From Streptomyces sp. NBC_01304 (GTDB lineage Bacteria > Actinomycetota > Actinomycetes > Streptomycetales > Streptomycetaceae), in NCBI RefSeq assembly GCF_035975855.1, contig NZ_CP109055.1:4402001-4466000 (forward strand): 64,000 nt of DNA. The letters run 5' to 3'. Below, piece after piece: positions 59,551 through 64,000 of the stretch. Numbering within the stretch: position 1 is the first letter of the stretch; every line of letters begins with the position of its first letter. The notes beneath the pieces were generated by a model that worked only from the letters and a program-made list of their open reading frames with translations, was not told the origin of the DNA and ran no database searches. Made by a program: the position numbers and the translations under genes.

Positions 59551-60569
59551 TTGGCCGCCTCCTTCTTGGACTTGGCACCCTTGGTCTTGGCGTCCTCCGG
59601 CTCTTCGCCCTCTTCCTTCGCGTCCTCGGCCGCGTGGCCGGTCAGCGAGATGAAGACGTCGTCGAGGGTCGGGCGGCGCAGGCCGATGTCGTCGATCTCG
59701 ATGCCCTGCGCGTCGAGGTCGCGGATGACCTCGGCGAGCAGCTTGGCGCCGCCGGTGACCGGGACGGTGAGCTTGCGGGTGTGGTCCTCGACGGCCGGTT
59801 CGGAGCCGTCCTTGGCGAAGCCGCGCAGGATTCCGGCGGCCGTCGCGACATGGTCGCGTTCGTGCACGACGACCTCGACGCGCTCGCCGCCGGTCTGCGC
59901 CTTGAGCTGGTCCGAGGTGCCGCGGGCGATGACCCGACCGTGGTCCACGACGCAGATGTCGTGCGCCAAGTGGTCGGCCTCTTCGAGGTATTGGGTGGTC
60001 AGGAGCAGTGTCGTGCCGCCGCCGACCAGTTGCTTGATGACCTCCCACAGCTGCTGCCGGTTGCGCGGGTCGAGGCCGGTGGTCGGCTCGTCCATGAACA
60101 TCACCGGCGGCCTGACGACGAGGGCGGCCGCGAGGTCGAGGCGGCGGCGCATGCCTCCGGAGTACGTCTTGGAGGGACGGTCCGCGGCGTCCGCGAGGTT
60201 GAACTGATCGAGCAGTTCACCGGCTCGCTTCTTCGCGTCCTTCGCACTCATCTGGTAGAGCTGGCCGACCATTTGAAGGTTCTCTCGGCCGGTCAGGTAC
60301 TCGTCGACGGCCGCGAACTGACCGGACAGACCGATCGAGCGACGCACCCGGTTGGGGTGCTTGAGGACGTCGATCCCGGCGACGATCGCCTTGCCGCTGT
60401 CCGGCGTGAGGAGGGTCGTCAGGCAACGGACGGTGGTGGTCTTGCCGGCGCCGTTCGGGCCGAGCAGACCGAGGACGGTGCCTTCCGGGACATCGAGGTC
60501 TACGCCGTCCAGAGCCTTTACGTCGCCGAAGTGCTTGACCAGGCCTTCGGCGTAGATGGCGCCTGGCAT
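59547..60569 (-). CDS. ABC exporter ATPase (DrrA-like)
   Basis: A 340-residue ATPase. Walker A GPNGAGKTTTVRCL, Q-loop VRRSIGLSGQ, signature YSGGMRRRLDLAA, Walker B VMFMDEPTTGLD, H-loop TTQYLEEAD; the C-terminal extension is DrrA-type with a Lys/Glu-rich tail. Function may be antibiotic or lipid export. ATG at 60569, SD GGGAGAA. Confidence 0.93.
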   Translation of the reverse strand: MPGAIYAEGLVKHFGDVKALDGVDLDVPEGTVLGLLGPNGAGKTTTVRCLTTLLTPDSGKAIVAGIDVLKHPNRVRRSIGLSGQFAAVDEYLTGRENLQMVGQLYQMSAKDAKKRAGELLDQFNLADAADRPSKTYSGGMRRRLDLAAALVVRPPVMFMDEPTTGLDPRNRQQLWEVIKQLVGGGTTLLLTTQYLEEADHLAHDICVVDHGRVIARGTSDQLKAQTGGERVEVVVHERDHVATAAGILRGFAKDGSEPAVEDHTRKLTVPVTGGAKLLAEVIRDLDAQGIEIDDIGLRRPTLDDVFISLTGHAAEDAKEEGEEPEDAKTKGAKSKKEAAK

Positions 60570-60715
60570 AAGGGTTCTCCCAGGGTATTTGGGTGACTTC
60601 CTGCATAAATCTTAGGTAAGCCGGACTTGTCCCGCCCGGCGAAACCCAAGGGCCCAAGCAAAGCGCCACACCGTAACGCGATACATCGCGTCCCCTCAAG
60701 GGAATTTCGCGAGGC

Positions 60716-61945
60716 TCAGTCCATCACCGTGTAGCCCGCCCTGCGCAGCGCCGCACCGACCTCGGCGCAGTGCTCGGGGCCCTTCGTCTCCAGATGCAGC
60801 TCGACCTCCGCCTCCGTGAGCCCGAGCCGCGGGTCGGTCCGTACGTGGCTCACGTCCAACACATTCGCATCCACCACTGACAATTCCGCGAGGAGCGAGG
60901 CCAGCGCGCCGGGACGGTCGGTAAGACGCAACCGAAGGGACAGATACCTGCCTGCCGCGGCCATTCCGTGCCGAAGAATGCGCTGCATCAAAAGCGGGTC
61001 CACATTGCCGCCGGACAGCAACGCGACGACCGGGCCCTCGAACGCCTCCGGCCTGCTGAGCAACGCCGCCACCGGGCTCGCACCGGCCGGCTCGACGACC
61101 AGCTTGGCCCGCTCCAGGCAGAGCAACAGGGCGCTGGACAGGGCGTCTTCGGACACCGTGCGCACTTCGTCGACGTACTCACTGATGATTTTGAACGGTA
61201 CGTCGCCGGGGCGGCCGACCTTGATGCCGTCCGCCATCGTCGTGGGGTGGGCGATCGCGACCGGGTGCCCCTCGGCGAGCGAGGGCGGGTAGGCCGCGGC
61301 GCCCGCCGCCTGGACGCCGATCACCTTGACGTCCGGGCGCAGCGTCTTCACGGCGACCGCGAGACCGGCCGCGAGACCGCCGCCGCCGATGCCGACCACG
61401 ATGGTGCGGACCTCGGGGCACTGCTCGAGGATCTCCAGGCCGACCGTCCCCTGGCCGGCGATGATGTCGCGGTGGTCGAAGGGGTGGATGAAGACGGCGC
61501 CCGTCTCGTTCGCGTACTCCTGCGCGGCGGCCAGGGTCTCGTCCACCACCTGCCCCTGCAGCCGCACTTCGGCGCCGTACTCGCGGGTGGCGGCGATCTT
61601 CGGCAGGGGTGCGCCCTCCGGCATGAAGACGGTGGAGCGCACGCCGAGCAGCGAGGAGGCGAGGGCCACGCCCTGCGCGTGGTTGCCCGCGCTGGCCGCG
61701 ACCACACCGGCCGCACGCTCCTCGGGGCTCAGGCCCGCGATGCGGACGTATGCGCCGCGCAGCTTGAAGGAGCCGGTGCGCTGAAGGTTCTCGCACTTGA
61801 AATGGACCGGGGAACCGACCAGTTGGGACAGGTGCCTGCTGCCCTCCATCGCGGTCACGCGCGCGACGCCGGAGAGCATCTTCTGGGCGCCGCGGATGTC
61901 GTCGAGGGTGACGCTGGGCAGGGGGTCGGCGGTGCGGTAGGTCAT
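60716..61945 (-). CDS. ilvA: Threonine ammonia-lyase (threonine dehydratase) with ACT domain
   Basis: A 409-residue PLP enzyme: ENLQRTGSFKLRGAY (Lys), SAGNHAQGVA, GIGGGGLAAGLA (phosphate loop), SGGNVDP and an ACT-like C-terminal domain (about 330-409) for allosteric control. It makes 2-oxobutyrate for isoleucine or for catabolism, and releases enamines that RidA proteins clear. ATG at 61945. Confidence 0.93.
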   Translation of the reverse strand: MTYRTADPLPSVTLDDIRGAQKMLSGVARVTAMEGSRHLSQLVGSPVHFKCENLQRTGSFKLRGAYVRIAGLSPEERAAGVVAASAGNHAQGVALASSLLGVRSTVFMPEGAPLPKIAATREYGAEVRLQGQVVDETLAAAQEYANETGAVFIHPFDHRDIIAGQGTVGLEILEQCPEVRTIVVGIGGGGLAAGLAVAVKTLRPDVKVIGVQAAGAAAYPPSLAEGHPVAIAHPTTMADGIKVGRPGDVPFKIISEYVDEVRTVSEDALSSALLLCLERAKLVVEPAGASPVAALLSRPEAFEGPVVALLSGGNVDPLLMQRILRHGMAAAGRYLSLRLRLTDRPGALASLLAELSVVDANVLDVSHVRTDPRLGLTEAEVELHLETKGPEHCAEVGAALRRAGYTVMD

Positions 61946-61950
61946 GACGT

Positions 61951-61971
61951 CAGTCTCGCAGTTCGAGACTG
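61951..61971. promoter_or_regulatory. Inverted repeat CAGTCTCG-CAGTT-CGAGACTG before ilvA
   Basis: An 8-bp perfect dyad 5 bp upstream of the ilvA ATG in the 224-bp divergent gap with the MarR gene. It probably overlaps promoter or initiation signals and could be an operator. Confidence 0.5.
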
Positions 61972-62169
61972 CGGGGGCTCGAGCGGTACTCGTGCAGCAG
62001 GGGTACGCGGGAGTAACCCCTCCCGTGCCACGCGCGTACCGGGGGAACCCCCGCGCACGCCAAGGGAGGCAAGGGCCCTCCGGTTTGTGCAGCGCCGGTA
62101 CGGGCGGTGCCCGGGCCGCGTACCCTGTCCCCCAACCCACCGACACCTGCATGAAGTGAGCCCCCGGCC

Positions 62170-62694
62170 ATGCCCACACCTTCGGACATGACGACCGACA
62201 GCCCCTCCGTCGGGAAGTCCGGCCTTCTCGACCACCTGCAGCACGAGGTCGCGGTCTTCGCCCGCCGTGCTGAACAGACCCGGCTCGGCGGCGTCGGCCA
62301 GGTGCGCAACTCCATGGACCGCGCCGCGTACCTGCTGCTCAACCGCCTGGACAAGGAAGGTCCCATGGGCGTCAAGGCGCTCGCCGCGTCCATGGGGATC
62401 GACTCGTCGACGGTGACCCGGCAGGTCGCACCGCTGGTCGAGTCCGGCCTGGTCAAGCGGACCTCGCACCCGGAGGACGGCCGTGCGGTGGTGCTCCAGC
62501 TGTCGCCGCGCGGGCAGGCCCGGCTCGACGAGGTGCGCTCCTCGCGACGGGAGCTCATGGCGCAGCTGACTGAGGACTGGGCCCCCAAGGAGCGCGAGGA
62601 CTTCTGCACGCTCCTCACGCGCTTCAATGCGGCCCTCTCCGCGCGACAGGCCGCGGGCGGCGGCGCGAGCGAAGAGATCCCGCCCGCCTCCTGA
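62170..62694 (+). CDS. MarR-family regulator
   Basis: A 174-residue winged-helix regulator: YLLLNRLDKEGPMGVKALAA, recognition helix IDSSTVTRQVAPLVESGLV, and wing RTSHPEDGRAVVLQLSPRG. Divergent from ilvA and a candidate regulator of it. ATG at 62170; a second ATG at 62188 is possible. Confidence 0.92.
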   Translation: MPTPSDMTTDSPSVGKSGLLDHLQHEVAVFARRAEQTRLGGVGQVRNSMDRAAYLLLNRLDKEGPMGVKALAASMGIDSSTVTRQVAPLVESGLVKRTSHPEDGRAVVLQLSPRGQARLDEVRSSRRELMAQLTEDWAPKEREDFCTLLTRFNAALSARQAAGGGASEEIPPAS

Positions 62695-62787
62695 ACCTGC
62701 TTCCCGAAGAGGTCCTGCCCGCCTCTTGACCCGGGGCCCTCACCTGGCCGTAGATGAGAACTGAGTCCCCGGTATGCGGGAGGCCAG

Positions 62788-63339
62788 GTGCGAGCGCGGG
62801 CGTCGGCACAACAGGCCCGTCGGGCCCGGGAGTTCGAGGCATTCGTCGCGGGCGCGGCAGGGCGGCTGCTGCATGCCGCGACGCTGCTCACCAGTGAGCT
62901 CCCCGAGGACAATCCGCGCGCCCGCCGCCTGCTGACCGCCGCCCTCGCGCGGACCTTCGCGTCCTGGGACCGGCTGCGCGGCGACGACCCCTACGACCGG
63001 GCCCGCCAGGAGCTCGCGACCCGTTTCGCGTACATGGGCTGGCTCAGCCATCGCGGGCACGGCGGGCTGCTGTCGCGGCTCAGCCCTCGCGAGCGGCTGA
63101 TCCTGGTGATGCGCCTGTACGAAGGCGTGGCCGAGGAGCAGACCGCGGCCCAGCTGGGGCTCTCGGTGGAGCGGGTGCACACGATCTGCCGGCGGGCCAT
63201 GTCCGTGCTGCTGAGCGCGCCTGCGGGGGGTCCGGCGGCGAAGCAGGTGCGGGCCCCGAAGCCGGAGGCTCCTGCTCCGGAGACCCCGGCTCCGGAGGCC
63301 TCGACTCCGGACGCCCCGGTGGAGGTGGCTTCGCCGTGA
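62788..63339 (+). CDS. Sigma-70-like protein, region 4 clear and region 2 degenerate
   Basis: A 183-residue protein. Residues 85-132 match region 4 (LSPRERLILVMRLYEGVAEEQ, SVERVHTICRRAM), while residues 10-75 align only loosely with region 2. The last 35 residues are a Pro/Ala-rich PEAPAPET-type tail. It may be a SigE-type sigma factor or a regulator that only resembles one. GTG at 62788. Confidence 0.7.
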   Translation: MRARASAQQARRAREFEAFVAGAAGRLLHAATLLTSELPEDNPRARRLLTAALARTFASWDRLRGDDPYDRARQELATRFAYMGWLSHRGHGGLLSRLSPRERLILVMRLYEGVAEEQTAAQLGLSVERVHTICRRAMSVLLSAPAGGPAAKQVRAPKPEAPAPETPAPEASTPDAPVEVASP

Positions 63340-63587
63340 CCCTGCCCGATCGCAAGGAGACCCAGGTCCGGCGGCTGCTGGACACCGCGCTGCCCGGCGT
63401 TCCGCCCGGGGTCTGTCCGGAGGCGGTCCGCTGGGGGTCGCGGATCGCGCGGCGGCGCCTGGTCGCGGTCCGGCTGCTCTGGCTGCTCCTCTTCGCGGCG
63501 GTGGTGGCGTTCGCCGTCTGGGCCGGGATCGAACAGCCCTGGGTAGAACCCCCCTCAACGACGACACCCCCGCTCGAAGGCTGGTAG
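63336..63587 (+). CDS. Small single-TM protein coupled to the sigma-like gene
   Basis: An 83-residue protein: a soluble N-terminal half, a TM helix about 45-66 (LLWLLLFAAVVAFAVWAGI) and a Pro/Thr-rich tail. The GTG overlaps the stop of the sigma-like gene (GTGA). It could be an anti-sigma-like partner, but shows no anti-sigma motif. Confidence 0.75.
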   Translation: MTLPDRKETQVRRLLDTALPGVPPGVCPEAVRWGSRIARRRLVAVRLLWLLLFAAVVAFAVWAGIEQPWVEPPSTTTPPLEGW

Positions 63588-63597
63588 CCGGCGCTAC

Positions 63598-63659
63598 GTG
63601 GGGGAAAAGGGGCACCCGGGCGCCCGAATTGGGCGCAATGCGCGCCCCTTTTCCCCCAC
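63598..63659. terminator. Bidirectional terminator hairpin (GTGGGGGAAAAGGGGC arms)
   Basis: 16-bp perfect arms 63598-63613 and 63644-63659 between converging genes; the loop contains a further GCGCCC/GGGCGC stem. Closely related in design and arm sequence to the hairpin at 56007. Confidence 0.85.
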
Positions 63660-63675
63660 TTACCGATCTCGGGGC

Positions 63676-64000
63676 TTAGCCCAGCGCCTGGCGGAGGTCC
63701 GCCAGGAGGTCGTCCGCCGACTCGATGCCGACCGAGAGGCGGATCAGGTCCGCCGGGACCTCCAGGGCCGAGCCCGCCACCGAGGCGTGCGTCATCCGGC
63801 CCGGGTGCTCGATCAGCGACTCGACGCCGCCGAGGGACTCCCCGAGCGTGAAGAGACGGGCCCGGTTGCAGACCTCGACGGCCGCCTCCTCGCCGCCCTC
63901 GACCTGGAAGGAGACCATCCCGCCGAACGACTTCATCTGCTTGGCGGCGATCTCGTGGCCGGGGTGCTCGGGCAGGCCCGGGTAGAGGACTCGCGTCACG
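63676..64000 (-). CDS. Cystathionine gamma-synthase/lyase, C-terminal part (runs off the window)
   Basis: The last 108 codons are visible: RVLYPGLPEHPGHEIAAKQM, GGMVSFQV, LFTLGESLGGVESLIEHP, MTHAS and LIRLSVGIES, all standard for the C-terminal domain of the Cys/Met metabolism PLP family. The reaction (synthase or lyase) cannot be decided from this part. Confidence 0.9.
   Translation of the reverse strand, partial: VTRVLYPGLPEHPGHEIAAKQMKSFGGMVSFQVEGGEEAAVEVCNRARLFTLGESLGGVESLIEHPGRMTHASVAGSALEVPADLIRLSVGIESADDLLADLRQALG

Noticed and set aside
1..64000. Searched by eye for tRNA, rRNA, insertion sequences, integrase/att sites and prophage genes
   Set aside because: No cloverleaf-like, rRNA-like, transposase or phage protein was recognised on either strand.

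Overview
The window is high-GC chromosomal DNA with overlapping start and stop codons (ATGA, GTGA), many GTG starts and long spurious open frames opposite real genes. The content (mycothiol amidase Mca, actinobacterial Tad pilus genes, GTP-dependent PEP carboxykinase, a DasR-like chitinase promoter, many phospho-signalling genes) and the order mca / DUF4307 / greA / DrrAB-type ABC transporter / ilvA / MarR / cystathionine synthase point to Streptomyces. No tRNA, rRNA, insertion sequence, prophage or CRISPR array is visible. It reads as ordinary chromosome, dense in small repeats over the first 41 kb.

Layout. 1-8862 (minus strand): a Tad/Flp pilus operon (zinc-ribbon protein, cpaB, a cpaE-prepilin fusion, a second TadE-like prepilin, tadA, tadB, tadC), then a histidine kinase and the start of its response regulator. 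9078-10893: a GH18 chitinase behind a DasR-like promoter. 11078-13461: an ECF sigma operon (33-residue membrane peptide, sigma factor, DUF2892-like protein) and an atypical Nramp-family transporter. 13729-17523: an M14 carboxypeptidase, then a receptor-like protein joining a degenerate kinase domain to a periplasmic-binding domain. 17794-25234: a likely D-amino-acid or sugar-acid locus (GntP permease, RidA, IclR regulator, PfkB kinase, PLP deaminase, N-acyl-D-amino-acid deacylase). 25570-26781: an AlaA-like aminotransferase.

27469-32717 is a six-gene operon holding the TerY-P triad (vWA protein, PP2C phosphatase, atypical kinase) together with a canonical Ser/Thr kinase, a YbjN-like protein and a two-TM protein. 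Next come pckG, a hemolysin III-type membrane protein, and an MFS exporter/TetR pair whose promoter follows ten 13-bp tandem repeats. 38256-45035 looks like a surface-glycan locus: a copper-radical oxidase-like secreted protein and three glycosyltransferases. 45272-49328 has an OmpR-type two-component system convergent with a VTC/DUF4956 pair. 49392-56000 has a DUF255 thioredoxin-domain protein, a secreted lipase and a STAND ATPase with an altered P-loop. 56209-64000 is conserved housekeeping.

A recurring repeat family with outward-facing G-rich arms and the core AAACGCCGGACGGGCTGA occupies eight intergenic sites between 1.7 and 40.9 kb and none after that. Best candidates for something new are the enlarged TerY-P operon, the ATPase-prepilin fusion with an internal prepilin-peptidase site, the pseudokinase receptor, and the repeat family. 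Everything here is read by eye. Family assignments rest on motifs and length; no searches were run.
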